NCBI GenBank assembly: GCA_020249265.1
Contig: JADCGA010000026.1
Coordinates: 40,013-104,012 of the forward strand
Length of the DNA stretch: 64,000 nucleotides
Source: Roseomonas sp.
GTDB lineage: Bacteria > Pseudomonadota > Alphaproteobacteria > Acetobacterales > Acetobacteraceae
Direction: 5' to 3'
Below the pieces are notes generated by a model. That model was given only the letters and a program-made list of their open reading frames with translations, was not told the origin of the DNA and did no database searches. Of the stretch, positions 1 to 7,971 are shown one piece after another; within the stretch, counting starts at the first letter, position 1; the number at the start of each line of letters is the position of its first letter. The position numbers and the translations under genes were made by a program.

Positions 1-373
1 TGATAGCGCTTTGAGCCCGCTTGGATGCATCGTCGAAATCGGGATGGAAAGTTGCGGCAAGTGCGACGATGCCTTGATCTCTCTCGAACCCGACATCGGC
101 CGAGTTGAGGGAGGTTGGCCAGACATAGGCGAAGACTTGCGACCCTTCGAACTTGCCTGTGGAGGTCGGCCGAGCGCTTCCGGCTTCGCCGCGCACACGC
201 GTGCGGAAGGTCGCCATACCATTCGCCGTGGTGATCCTGGTTTCAATGATGTCGAAGGAAGCGTTCACCGCCTGGTTCGGGTCGGGCCTGATTTCATGCG
301 CGCATGCGGCTGTGCCAAGGCAAAGCAAGGCCGTTGCCGCGAGGCCAAGGCCTCGCAGGTTCTTGGTGCTCAT
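1..373 (-). CDS. Secreted protein of unknown function, 3' end beyond the window
   Basis: The reading frame opens at the ATG at 373-371 and runs off the left edge without a stop, giving about 124 residues. The start is preceded by GAGAGGAA. The first 25 residues form a signal peptide (MSTKNLRGLGLAATALLCLG, then an ACA-H type cleavage site), so the protein is probably periplasmic. The mature part begins HEIRPDPNQAVNASFD and has alternating beta-type segments including FAYVWPTSLNSADVGFE. I do not recognise the family. It starts 16 bases after the stop of the MarR gene, so the two are probably one transcript and the regulator may control it. Confidence 0.7.
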   Translation of the reverse strand, partial: MSTKNLRGLGLAATALLCLGTAACAHEIRPDPNQAVNASFDIIETRITTANGMATFRTRVRGEAGSARPTSTGKFEGSQVFAYVWPTSLNSADVGFERDQGIVALAATFHPDFDDASKRAQSAI

Positions 374-389
374 GTTGAAGGGTTCCTCT

Positions 390-1064
390 CTAGGTGTCTG
401 GGGTTGCTTGGAAGGGCGGCCTTGCCGTGTCGAAAGCCATCCAGTTGGCAGACTGGATGGACGGGTCGGCCGCTTCATGCTCGCCGCAGTCGAGCCGGAG
501 ATCCCGGTCGCCGATTGCGGCGTTCACGAAGGCGCAATGATGGGGTTGGGCCGCGCCTGGATAGGCGTTCGGCCGAAAATGGCGGCAGCTGACGCATATG
601 CGTTGTTCGGGAATGGCGCCTGCCAGTTGAAGGGAGCGGATGATCCGTATTTGTGACAGCAGCAGATCAGCCTGTTGGTCGGGGGAAAGCATGGCCAGCG
701 CCGTGGTCACCTGTGATTTAGACTGCGCAAGCGCGCGCCCAACTTTTTGGCCCTCATCCGTCAACATCACGCGCATGGCGCGTGCGTCGGCGGGGTCCGG
801 CGCGCGGGCGACAAGGCCCTTGCGTTCCAGCGCAGCGAGCGTATCGGCGATTGTTGGCGGCGATACGGCCAGATGGGCGGCGATTTCCTTGGCGCGTAGG
901 CCGCCCGCCCGTTCCGCCAGCAAGGCCAAGGCCTGCGCCTGGCTCGGGTTCAGACCCGCCTTGCCTGAGGCCATCCAGAGGTCAGACCGCAGGACAAGCG
1001 CGATTCTCTCAAACCCCTCGCGCAGGCGCGTCGTGACGGAATCAGATGCTTCGGCTTTGCTCAT
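390..1064 (-). CDS. MarR-type regulator with a Cys-rich C-terminal extension
   Basis: A 224-residue protein. Residues 1 to about 145 form a MarR winged helix domain: LRAKEIAAHLAVSPPTIADT is the helix-turn-helix and DPADARAMRVMLT the wing. The remaining 80 residues are not part of a normal MarR protein (about 140-150 residues). They hold a CVSC pair, then an HHC and a later DCGEH, a pattern that could bind a metal or an Fe-S cluster, or sense redox state. The ATG at 1064 lies so close to the predicted promoter that the message may be leaderless. A perfect palindrome within that promoter suggests autorepression. Confidence 0.85.
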   Translation of the reverse strand: MSKAEASDSVTTRLREGFERIALVLRSDLWMASGKAGLNPSQAQALALLAERAGGLRAKEIAAHLAVSPPTIADTLAALERKGLVARAPDPADARAMRVMLTDEGQKVGRALAQSKSQVTTALAMLSPDQQADLLLSQIRIIRSLQLAGAIPEQRICVSCRHFRPNAYPGAAQPHHCAFVNAAIGDRDLRLDCGEHEAADPSIQSANWMAFDTARPPFQATPDT

Positions 1065-1070
1065 GATATA

Positions 1071-1099
1071 TAAATAGGAGTCCTATTTAATATTGTCAA
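1071..1099 (-). promoter_or_regulatory. Promoter with embedded palindromic operator for the MarR gene
   Basis: Reading on the minus strand there is TTGACA (1099-1094), a 17-base spacer and TATTTA (1076-1071). The spacer and -10 region contain a perfect 8+1+8 inverted repeat, AAATAGGA-C-TCCTATTT (1072-1088). Transcription would begin at about 1064, on the ATG itself. The palindrome has the size and placement expected of a MarR dimer site, so binding would block RNA polymerase. That this MarR binds it is inference. Confidence 0.7.
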
Positions 1100-1159
1100 G
1101 CAAATTCTTGGCTCCGCTAAGCGCCTCAGCGAAGCTGGCGTGTGATGCCCTGAGTGCTC

Positions 1160-1240
1160 TCAGACCACCGGGCTTTTCCCGCCATCCACATTGATCGCGG
1201 TGCCGCTGATGAAGCCGCCCTGTTCGCTTGCCATGAAAGG
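1160..1240 (-). pseudogene. 3' fragment of a short-chain dehydrogenase gene
   Basis: On the minus strand this stretch reads ASEQGGFISGTAINVDGG then KSPVV and a stop. This is the same ending as the complete SDR gene at 5053-5838, and the DNA of the two copies is nearly identical over about 75 bases. Upstream of 1240 the similarity ends and no SDR core is present. It is therefore a leftover or partial duplication, lying between the MarR gene and the end of cynS. Confidence 0.75.
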
Positions 1241-1282
1241 ACCGGGCGATAAGGCAAATTGACGCTTTGGCGAAGACAGCGC

Positions 1283-1765
1283 CTAATCTTCCTTGAAGCC
1301 GTAATCCGGGATGCCCTGTTCATTGCCGTAATATTTATAGGGCAGGAACTTGCCGGACATGGTGATCTTCACGCGGTCGCCCTTGGGGTTCGCCTGGCGT
1401 TCGAAATCGAAATCGAAGTCAATGGCGGACATGATGCCATCGCCGAATTCTTCCTCAATCAGCGCCTTCCAGGCCGGGCCATTCACCATCACCATTTCAT
1501 AAAAGCGATAGATCAGCGGGTCAGTCGGCGGCATTTGCGTGCCGCGATAGGGCACTTCATTCAGCATCCGCTGTTCAACCTCGGAAAGGCCAAACAGCTT
1601 GGCAGCCTTGGCGGCGAGCGGTTTTACGAACTTCATCTGCCCAAGCAGCGCGCCGACCACGAGGGTTGGCGAAATGCCGCCGATTTCCTCGCAGATGTAT
1701 TTCCAGGTCCAGCCTTTCTCGCGCTTGATGTCGAGGATTTTTTCGGTGAGTTGGGCGCGCGTCAT
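1283..1765 (-). CDS. cynS: Cyanate hydratase (cyanase)
   Basis: Cyanase converts cyanate and bicarbonate to carbamate, which decays to ammonia and CO2, allowing detoxification and nitrogen supply. The protein has 160 residues against about 156 for the family and aligns throughout. The N-terminal helical DNA-binding-like domain is present, followed by the catalytic domain with the active-site residues Arg87 and Glu90 (IYRFYEM) and Ser113 (DGIMSAID). It follows the ABC importer genes by about 30 bases and is the last gene of that operon. No carbonic anhydrase gene (cynT) is adjacent. Confidence 0.97.
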   Translation of the reverse strand: MTRAQLTEKILDIKREKGWTWKYICEEIGGISPTLVVGALLGQMKFVKPLAAKAAKLFGLSEVEQRMLNEVPYRGTQMPPTDPLIYRFYEMVMVNGPAWKALIEEEFGDGIMSAIDFDFDFERQANPKGDRVKITMSGKFLPYKYYGNEQGIPDYGFKED

Positions 1766-1795
1766 CGCGTTTCTCCAGCTTTGGTTTGGGAAAAT

Positions 1796-2653
1796 TCACT
1801 CCGCCGCGAGCGGCGGGGCAGATAGGGCGGGGCTTACTTCCGGCACAGCGCGGGCGGACCAGCCGGCAGGTGGCGCATCGGCCTTGAAGGCACGTGACCG
1901 CGCGATCAGGAAATCCAGGATATGATCACGCAGCGCATGATAGCCCGGCATGTGATGCAGATTGGCCCGGGTACGGGGTTTGGGGAGTGTGTTCACCACA
2001 ACCTCGGCAATGCGCGCTTCCGGCCCATTGGACATGAGCAGGATACGATCCGCGAGCAAGATTGCCTCATCCACATCATGCGTGATCATGAAGCCGGTTT
2101 GCTCGGTCTCGCTGACCAATCGTGCGACTTCATCCTGCAAAGCGCCTCGCGTCAGCGCATCAAGCGCTGAGAAGGGCTCATCCATCAGCAGCATTTTCGG
2201 ATTGATGGCGAGTGCGCGGGCAATGCCAACACGCTGCTTCATGCCGCCGGAAAGCTCGGCCGGTTTGCGATCCGCCGCGTGGTCCAGGCCAACACGCTTC
2301 AGCGCTTCCCGCGCGGCGGCATCGCAGGCGGCGCGCGACCAATCGCGATGGCGGCAGGAAATCGCGAAGGCGACATTGCCCGCGGCGGTCATCCAGGGCA
2401 TCAGCGCATGGCCCTGAAAGACAACGGCGCGGTCAAGCGATGGGCCGGAAATCGCCTGGCCATCCACAATCACCGCGCCATCATCGGGCGCTTCAAGCCC
2501 GGCCAGAATATTCAGGATGGTGGTTTTGCCGCAGCCGGAATGTCCGACCAGGCAGACGAATTCCCCGCGCGCAATGCCGAACCAGACATCCTGGAAAATC
2601 GTGGTCGGCCCATAGCGGCGCGCGACACCTTCGATGGAAACATAGGCTGTCAT
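1796..2653 (-). CDS. Cyanate/nitrate-type ABC transporter ATPase
   Basis: A 285-residue ATP-binding subunit of the nitrate/sulfonate/taurine importer family (NrtD/SsuB/CynD type). Walker A is GHSGCGKTT (37-45), followed by the signature LSGGMKQRVGIARAL and Walker B LLMDEPFSAL. The start chosen is the ATG at 2653, reading MTAYVSIEGV, four bases after the permease stop. A longer frame upstream would overlap the permease. The C-terminal tail of about 50 residues beyond the ATPase core is typical of NrtD-like proteins. The neighbouring cynS gene points to cyanate as substrate. Confidence 0.9.
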   Translation of the reverse strand: MTAYVSIEGVARRYGPTTIFQDVWFGIARGEFVCLVGHSGCGKTTILNILAGLEAPDDGAVIVDGQAISGPSLDRAVVFQGHALMPWMTAAGNVAFAISCRHRDWSRAACDAAAREALKRVGLDHAADRKPAELSGGMKQRVGIARALAINPKMLLMDEPFSALDALTRGALQDEVARLVSETEQTGFMITHDVDEAILLADRILLMSNGPEARIAEVVVNTLPKPRTRANLHHMPGYHALRDHILDFLIARSRAFKADAPPAGWSARAVPEVSPALSAPPLAAE

Positions 2654-2657
2654 GGGC

Positions 2658-3509
2658 TTATTCCCGCCAGGCCACGGCACGCGCGCCAAGGCCAAGCAAA
2701 CGGTCCAGCGCCAGCCCGACCAGGCCGATCATGAGAATGGCAATCACGATATCGGCGATGGATAGATTGTTCCATTGGTTCCACACCCAATAACCAATGC
2801 CGGTGCCACCGACCAACATCTCGGCTGCGACAATCACGAGCCATGCAATGCCGATTGAAATGCGCATGCCCGTCACAATCGTGGGCGCCGCGGCGGGCAG
2901 GATCACGCGAATGGCGGTGCGCCAACGCCCTGCTTCCAAGGTGCGCGCCACATTCAACCATTCACGCCGCACGCTTGCGACGCCAAAGGCCGTATTCAGC
3001 AACATGGGCCAGATGGAACAGATGAAAATCACGAAAACCGCTGAAATCGCGCTATCCTTGATGGAGTAAAGTGCCAACGGCATCCAGGCGAGCGGCGAGA
3101 CCGGGCGTAACACCTGAATGAAGGGATTAAGCGCAGCATTCAACAGCGGCGACATGCCAATGACGAAACCAAGCGGAATGGCAACAATGGCAGCAAGCCC
3201 GAAACCGGCGCCAACCCGCAGCAGCGAATAGGCGATTTGCACGCCAATGCCCTGATCATTCGGCCCGCGCACATAGAAGGGATCAGCCAATAATTCGAGC
3301 AAGCGCGTAAAAATGGCACTTGGTCCCGGCATGGGCGTGGTGCCGCCCTGCGCTGCCGCCTGCCCGAGCAGCGCCGCATATTCCGGGTCAAGCGCCGCAC
3401 CACCACCGCCAGCCTTTGGCATGACGGCGATTTCCCAGGCGCCAAGAAATATTGCCAGGATCAGCAGGGAAAGCCCGGCTGACCGCCAGAATGAGACGTT
3501 TGCAGACAT
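2658..3509 (-). CDS. Cyanate/nitrate-type ABC transporter permease
   Basis: A 283-residue inner-membrane subunit with one N-terminal membrane segment followed by the BPD-transport domain (about six segments in total). The conserved cytoplasmic loop that contacts the ATPase is visible as NVARTLEAGRWRTAIRVILP. Its start codon overlaps the stop of the substrate-binding protein gene by one base (TAATG), and the ATPase gene follows four bases after its stop, so the three are translationally linked. The family includes NrtB, CmpB and CynB. Confidence 0.92.
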   Translation of the reverse strand: MSANVSFWRSAGLSLLILAIFLGAWEIAVMPKAGGGGAALDPEYAALLGQAAAQGGTTPMPGPSAIFTRLLELLADPFYVRGPNDQGIGVQIAYSLLRVGAGFGLAAIVAIPLGFVIGMSPLLNAALNPFIQVLRPVSPLAWMPLALYSIKDSAISAVFVIFICSIWPMLLNTAFGVASVRREWLNVARTLEAGRWRTAIRVILPAAAPTIVTGMRISIGIAWLVIVAAEMLVGGTGIGYWVWNQWNNLSIADIVIAILMIGLVGLALDRLLGLGARAVAWRE

Positions 3510-4861
3510 TACGAACGACGAATGGCGAAGCTGTTGAGATAGGCTTCGGGCTGCGCGGGGTCGAAATCCCGCCCGAAAACGCGATGCGTGCGTGAAGCAC
3601 TCGCCGGTACTGTCATGCCAAGCTCCCGCATGGCCTTTGCTGCATCGGTTGCGAGGAAGACCTGTTGCGCCACGCCCGCGTAATCCACATCACCACGGAT
3701 TTGGCCCCAGCGCTTCATTTGCGTCAGAATCCAGACCGCCATGGAATGCCAGGGGAAGGGATCGAAATTGATCCGATCCGGCACGCGCTGCACGCGGCCA
3801 AGCCCATCGGCGAAGGTGCCGGTCAGCACCTGTTCTACCACTGTGGGCGGCTGGTTCAGGTAATTCTGCCCAGAAATCGCCTGCGCCACTTCGCGCCGGT
3901 TTTCAGCCTTGGAAGCATAGGCCGTGGCTTCAACAATGGAGCGCATCAGGGCCGCAAAGGTATTGGGCGCTTCCGTCATCATGCCGCGTGGCACAGCAAA
4001 GGCGCAGCAGGGGTGACCATCCCAGAATTCCTTGGTCAGCACATGGATAAAGCCAACGCCATCAAAAACGGCCCGCTGATTGAAGGGATCAGGGCCAAGA
4101 TAGCCATCAATGTTATCGGCGCGCAGATTGGCGACCATCTCAGGCGGTGGCACCGAACGAATTTGGATATCGCGGTCGGGATCAAGCCCGGCTTGGGCGA
4201 CATAGGCACGCAGCAAATAATTATGCATGGAAAAGTCGAACGGCACGGCAAAGCGGAAGCCCTTCCAATCCTTCGGATCACGCTTTTCCTTGTGCTTATT
4301 GGCGAGGGTAATCGCCTGGCCATTCGTATTTTCAATCGCCGCCACCGCCCAAGGCACCGGCTGCGCCACGCCAACGCCAAGCGACATCGCCAGTGGCATG
4401 GGGGAGAGCATATGCGCCGCGTCATACTCGCGCGCGATGGATTTATCGCGAATCACGGCCCAACCCGCGGTGCGGATGACCTCTACATTCAGATTGTTGC
4501 GCCTGTAGAAGCCCATGGGATCGGCCATGATGATTGGCGTGGCGCAGGTGATGGGGATGAAGCCGATTTTTAGGTCGCGCTTTTCCGGAGCACCGCTGGC
4601 CTGCGCCATCGCTTCGCGCGCGCGGGCCAGCGGAAACACACTGTCAAGCGCGGCAAACAACGTGCCGGCGCCAAGCGCATTGATCAGCGCGCGCCGCGTG
4701 GCCGCCTGCGGGAAGGCCGCGCGCAACACGGCTTCCTGCGCGACTTCACCGAAAGCCCCGGTGCCATCCGCAGGCGCCGCATCACAAGCGAAGCCCGTAT
4801 GCGTAGCGCCACAGCCGCAAGGGCCTGGGGCATGTGTGCAATTGCGGCGATGAAAGGCCAT
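3509..4861 (-). CDS. Cyanate/nitrate-type ABC substrate-binding protein with Cys/His-rich leader
   Basis: A 450-residue NrtA/CmpA/CynA-family receptor. The mature domain starts near KRDLKIGFIPITCATPIIMA and resembles nitrate/bicarbonate/cyanate binding proteins to the end. The ATG at 4861 has GGGAGA upstream and is preferred over an earlier in-frame start at 4915. A Tat-like motif, TRRALINALGAG, lies at residues 55-66 rather than at the N-terminus. Before it is an unusual leader with Cys8, Cys15, Cys17, Cys26 and three His. Followed by permease, ATPase and cynS, so cyanate is the likely ligand. Confidence 0.88.
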   Translation of the reverse strand: MAFHRRNCTHAPGPCGCGATHTGFACDAAPADGTGAFGEVAQEAVLRAAFPQAATRRALINALGAGTLFAALDSVFPLARAREAMAQASGAPEKRDLKIGFIPITCATPIIMADPMGFYRRNNLNVEVIRTAGWAVIRDKSIAREYDAAHMLSPMPLAMSLGVGVAQPVPWAVAAIENTNGQAITLANKHKEKRDPKDWKGFRFAVPFDFSMHNYLLRAYVAQAGLDPDRDIQIRSVPPPEMVANLRADNIDGYLGPDPFNQRAVFDGVGFIHVLTKEFWDGHPCCAFAVPRGMMTEAPNTFAALMRSIVEATAYASKAENRREVAQAISGQNYLNQPPTVVEQVLTGTFADGLGRVQRVPDRINFDPFPWHSMAVWILTQMKRWGQIRGDVDYAGVAQQVFLATDAAKAMRELGMTVPASASRTHRVFGRDFDPAQPEAYLNSFAIRRS

Positions 4862-5007
4862 GAAGCATCTCCCGGTTCTTGTCAGCGCAACGCGATGACG
4901 GAGGGGAACTAGCAAGGCGCATGCCGCGTTTTTGGGCGAATAGGAGGGGTTTAGGTGGAGTCATTGCCCACCAAAAAAGCGAAAAGATCAAACTATGTGC
5001 AAATATA

Positions 5008-5038
5008 CCCTGCCAAGCCGGATAAAGGCTTGGCAGGG
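5008..5038 (-). terminator. Rho-independent-like terminator of the SDR gene
   Basis: A perfect 12-bp stem, CCCTGCCAAGCC / GGCTTGGCAGGG, with a 7-base loop lies 15 bases past the SDR stop codon. On the minus strand it is followed by TATATTTGC, a short, imperfect T-rich tail. It separates the SDR transcript from the cyanate operon promoter region. Confidence 0.65.
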
Positions 5039-5052
5039 GTAGTCAAACCCGT

Positions 5053-5838
5053 TCAAACCACCGGGCTTTTCCCGCCATCCACATTGATGGCCGTGCCGCT
5101 GATGAAGCCGCCCTGTTCGCTCGCCAGCAGCAAAGCCAGGGAGGCGAATTCCTCGGCCTTGCCGATGCGCCCGAGCGGCACCGCCTTGCCCTGTTCGGCC
5201 TTCCACTCATCCCAGGAGATGTTGCGCTGTTCGGCGGCATGTCGGCGCACCCATTGATCGCTTTCAATAATGCCAACCAGCATGGCGTTCACCAGCACAT
5301 TATGGGGGGCGAATTCGCTCGCCATCGCCTTGGTCAAAGCCATGCCGGCAGCACGCGAAACGGAAGTGGGCGTGGACCCCGCCAATGGCGCCTTGGCGCC
5401 GATATTCAGCACATTGATCACGCGGCCCCATTTGCGATCCCGCATGGCGGGCAGCGCGAGGCGGCAGAGGCGAATGGCGGCGAAAAGCTTAAGGTCCAGA
5501 TCATCCTGCCAAAGCGCATCGGAGACTTCGAGGAACCCACCGCGCTGCGATGTGCCGGCATTATTGATCAGGATATCCACCTGGCCGAGGCCCTTCACCG
5601 CCGCGGCATAGGCGGCTTCGCAGCCCTCCGCGGTCCGGATATCGGCGGAGATGGCAACCACCTTGGCGCCCGGCGCGGCGGCGCGAATTTCGGCCTCAGC
5701 CTTCGCCAGGCTTTCGGCCCCGCGTGCGACAATCGCGACATGCCCGCCGGATTCAGCGAACATCTTCGCAATAGCCAGGCCAAGCCCCTTGGACCCGCCA
5801 GTGATCAGCGCCGCGCGCCCGTTCAAAGTGATGTTCAT
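5053..5838 (-). CDS. SDR-family protein with altered catalytic residues
   Basis: A 261-residue short-chain dehydrogenase/reductase-like protein. The cofactor loop TGGSKGLG (13-20), the NNAG motif (92-95) and the C-terminal GTAINVDGGKSP are intact. However, where the family has Tyr-x3-Lys this protein has Thr158-x3-Arg162 (PTSVSRAAG), and the preceding Ser-Ser region reads NVLNIGAK. It may bind NAD(P) yet lack ordinary oxidoreductase chemistry. The ATG at 5838 follows GGGGAGAGAG; the open frame upstream runs into the tRNA and is not used. A fragment of its 3' end is duplicated at 1160-1240. Confidence 0.85.
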   Translation of the reverse strand: MNITLNGRAALITGGSKGLGLAIAKMFAESGGHVAIVARGAESLAKAEAEIRAAAPGAKVVAISADIRTAEGCEAAYAAAVKGLGQVDILINNAGTSQRGGFLEVSDALWQDDLDLKLFAAIRLCRLALPAMRDRKWGRVINVLNIGAKAPLAGSTPTSVSRAAGMALTKAMASEFAPHNVLVNAMLVGIIESDQWVRRHAAEQRNISWDEWKAEQGKAVPLGRIGKAEEFASLALLLASEQGGFISGTAINVDGGKSPVV

Positions 5839-5916
5839 GGATCTCTCTCCCCCTATGAAGGCGCCCATCCTGCCGCAAGACGGCCAGCACGCAAACCGGA
5901 AGGGAAGGGGGGAAGC

Positions 5917-5993
5917 TGGGGCGACCAACGGGACTCGAACCCGCGACATCCAAGACCACAACCTGGCGCTCTACCAACTGAGCTATGGCCGCC
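5917..5993 (-). tRNA. tRNA-His (GTG anticodon)
   Basis: The minus strand folds as a full cloverleaf. The acceptor stem is GCGGCCA/TGGTCGC, the D arm is AGCTCAGTTGGTAGAGC, and the anticodon stem-loop CCAGG-TTGTGGT-CTTGG places the anticodon GTG at 5959-5957. The T arm is CGGGTTCGAGTCCCG. A G precedes the 7-bp acceptor stem and can pair with C73, giving the extra G-1:C73 pair that identifies tRNA-His. The 3' CCA is encoded. Confidence 0.95.
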
Positions 5994-6086
5994 ATCAGCG
6001 GCGCTGCAATAGGCCCGCCCGCCCGGCTCAGTCAACCGCGAAGCCTTGGGTTGCACGGGGACAGTGCAAAATGACACTATGAGTGA

Positions 6087-7313
6087 ATGTCTTCCGCTGT
6101 TCCTGGCCGTTCCCTGGCCCTTCCCATTGCGCTGGTGATTACCTGCGCCGTTTGCGGCGCCATGCTCGCCATGGGCTTGCGCCAATCATTCGGCCTGTTC
6201 TTGGCGCCCATGACGGCCGAACATGGCTGGGCCGCGCGGGATTTCGCCTTTGCCATTGGTCTGCAAGTACTGGTGAATGGCATCAGCCAGCCCTTCATGG
6301 GCCAGCTTGCGGATCGCTTCGGTGGCCGGCGCGTGGTGATGGGCGGTGCGCTGCTTTATTGCATCGGCATATTGGGCATGGCGCTTTCAGAATCCGTGGT
6401 GCCCTTCACCTTCTTTGCCGGCTTCATCATGGGCATGGCGGTCTCGGCGGCCGGCATGCCGACGATTATCGCGAGCCTGACCCGCATGTTGCCGCCGGAA
6501 ATGCGTGGCCGCGCGACAGGGCTTGGCACGGCGGGGTCCTCTGCCGGGCAATTCCTTGTGGTGCCGCTGGCGGGCTTTGCCATTCAGGGCTTTGGCTGGC
6601 AGGGCGCGCTATTCGCCATGGCGATGGCCACACTTTTCATGATCCCGCTCGCCCTGCCTTTGGCCGATAAGCAGCCGGCGGCTGCGCCTGGTGTGGCGGT
6701 GGATAATGAAACGGCGCGTTCAGCCATGGGGCGTGCGCTGCGCGATCCAAGCTTTTGGTATCTGTCTTCCGGCAATTTCGTCTGCGGCCTGCATGTTTCC
6801 TTCCTTACCGTGCATTTGCCGGGCTTTGTGCATAGCTGCGGGCTGCCGTTATACGTTGGCGCCGGCGCCATTTCCATGATCGGGCTGTTCAACATCATCG
6901 GTTCATTGGCCGCGGGTGAATTGTCACAACGCTGGAAGCGGCGCGAATTGCTGGTGGGGATTTTCGCTGCGCGTGCCGTGCTGATGACGGTGTTTTTGCT
7001 TGCGGAAAAAACCACCACGACCGTGCTGATCTTCTCCGCGCTCATGGGCCTGCTCTGGCTTTCCACGGTGCCGCCGAGCCTTGCCTTGTGTGCGCGCAAT
7101 TGGGGCTTGCGGTGGCTCGCCACGATTTTCGGCATGGTCTTTGTCAGCCATCAGATTGGCGGCTTCACCGGCGCCTTCCTGGGCGGCATTATTTTCGACC
7201 GTACTGGTTCTTATGATCTGATGTGGGTGATTGGCATTCTGGCCTCGGTTTTTGCTGCGGTGATCCATATGCCGATGCGCGATGGGCCGCGCGTTCAGCC
7301 CGCCACCGCCTGA
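6087..7313 (+). CDS. MFS transporter
   Basis: A 408-residue inner-membrane carrier of the major facilitator superfamily, with about 12 hydrophobic segments. The start MSSAVPGRSLALPIALVITC leads directly into segment 1. The cytoplasmic loop between segments 2 and 3 reads GQLADRFGGRRVVMGG, the classical MFS motif. The overall pattern recalls the monocarboxylate/oxalate-formate branch, but the substrate cannot be told. The Asp/Glu-racemase-like gene follows after 21 bases, so both probably act on the same small acid. Confidence 0.9.
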   Translation: MSSAVPGRSLALPIALVITCAVCGAMLAMGLRQSFGLFLAPMTAEHGWAARDFAFAIGLQVLVNGISQPFMGQLADRFGGRRVVMGGALLYCIGILGMALSESVVPFTFFAGFIMGMAVSAAGMPTIIASLTRMLPPEMRGRATGLGTAGSSAGQFLVVPLAGFAIQGFGWQGALFAMAMATLFMIPLALPLADKQPAAAPGVAVDNETARSAMGRALRDPSFWYLSSGNFVCGLHVSFLTVHLPGFVHSCGLPLYVGAGAISMIGLFNIIGSLAAGELSQRWKRRELLVGIFAARAVLMTVFLLAEKTTTTVLIFSALMGLLWLSTVPPSLALCARNWGLRWLATIFGMVFVSHQIGGFTGAFLGGIIFDRTGSYDLMWVIGILASVFAAVIHMPMRDGPRVQPATA

Positions 7314-7334
7314 TTTCATTCGAAAGGTTTTGTC

Positions 7335-7967
7335 ATGCGCCTTGCCCTGATCCATGCGCTGCGCCATTCGCCGCCGCCGATTGAAGAAGCCTTCGCGCGG
7401 CTTTGGCCGGGCCAGACGCTGATGAATCTGCTGGATGACAGTCTTTCCGCTGATCTGGCGCGTGAGGGCAAGCTTACGCCCCGCATGACAGAACGGTTTT
7501 TGACGCTGGCGCGCTATGCCGCCGGCACCGGGGCGGATGGCATATTATTCACCTGTTCCGCCTTCGGCCCCTGCATTGAAGCCTGCGCACAGGATTTGGC
7601 GCCGATGCCGGTGCTGAAGCCGAATGAGGCGATGATTGAAGAAGCCATCACCAAGGGCAAGCGCATCGGGCTTTTGGTGACCTTCGCTGGCACCATCCCT
7701 TCCATGATCCCGGAATTCCCGCCGGGGATCACCGTGGTGCCGAAGCTCGCTGAAGGCGCGCTGGCCGCTTTGGACGCGGGTGATTTCGCGACGCATGACC
7801 GGCTGGCGGCCGAAGCCGCGCGTGATTTGGCCGATTGTGATGCGATTGCGCTTGGCCAATTCAGCCTGGCGCGCGCCAAGCCTTTGGTGGAACAGGCAAC
7901 GGGCAAGCCGGTGCTGACCACGCCGGATAGTGCGGTGATGAAATTGAAGCGTTTGCTTGGCGGGTAA
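7335..7967 (+). CDS. Asp/Glu/hydantoin racemase-family enzyme with only one catalytic Cys
   Basis: A 210-residue protein of the aspartate/glutamate racemase superfamily, which also includes hydantoin racemase and arylmalonate decarboxylase. The first catalytic Cys is present (Cys74 in FTCSAFGP). The second, normally in a G-C-[TA] motif, is replaced by Gly174-Gln175 in ALGQFSLA. A two-base racemase mechanism is therefore unlikely, and decarboxylase, isomerase or lyase chemistry is more plausible. Co-transcribed with the MFS carrier upstream. Converges with the histidine kinase gene, with a 4-base gap. Confidence 0.8.
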   Translation: MRLALIHALRHSPPPIEEAFARLWPGQTLMNLLDDSLSADLAREGKLTPRMTERFLTLARYAAGTGADGILFTCSAFGPCIEACAQDLAPMPVLKPNEAMIEEAITKGKRIGLLVTFAGTIPSMIPEFPPGITVVPKLAEGALAALDAGDFATHDRLAAEAARDLADCDAIALGQFSLARAKPLVEQATGKPVLTTPDSAVMKLKRLLGG

Positions 7968-7971
7968 GGCA

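Noticed and set aside
3665..4573. 302-residue open frame on the plus strand opposite the cyanate receptor gene
   Set aside because: Shadow frame: the receptor on the minus strand is coherent, with operon context, while this frame is His/Arg-rich and lacks a ribosome-binding site.
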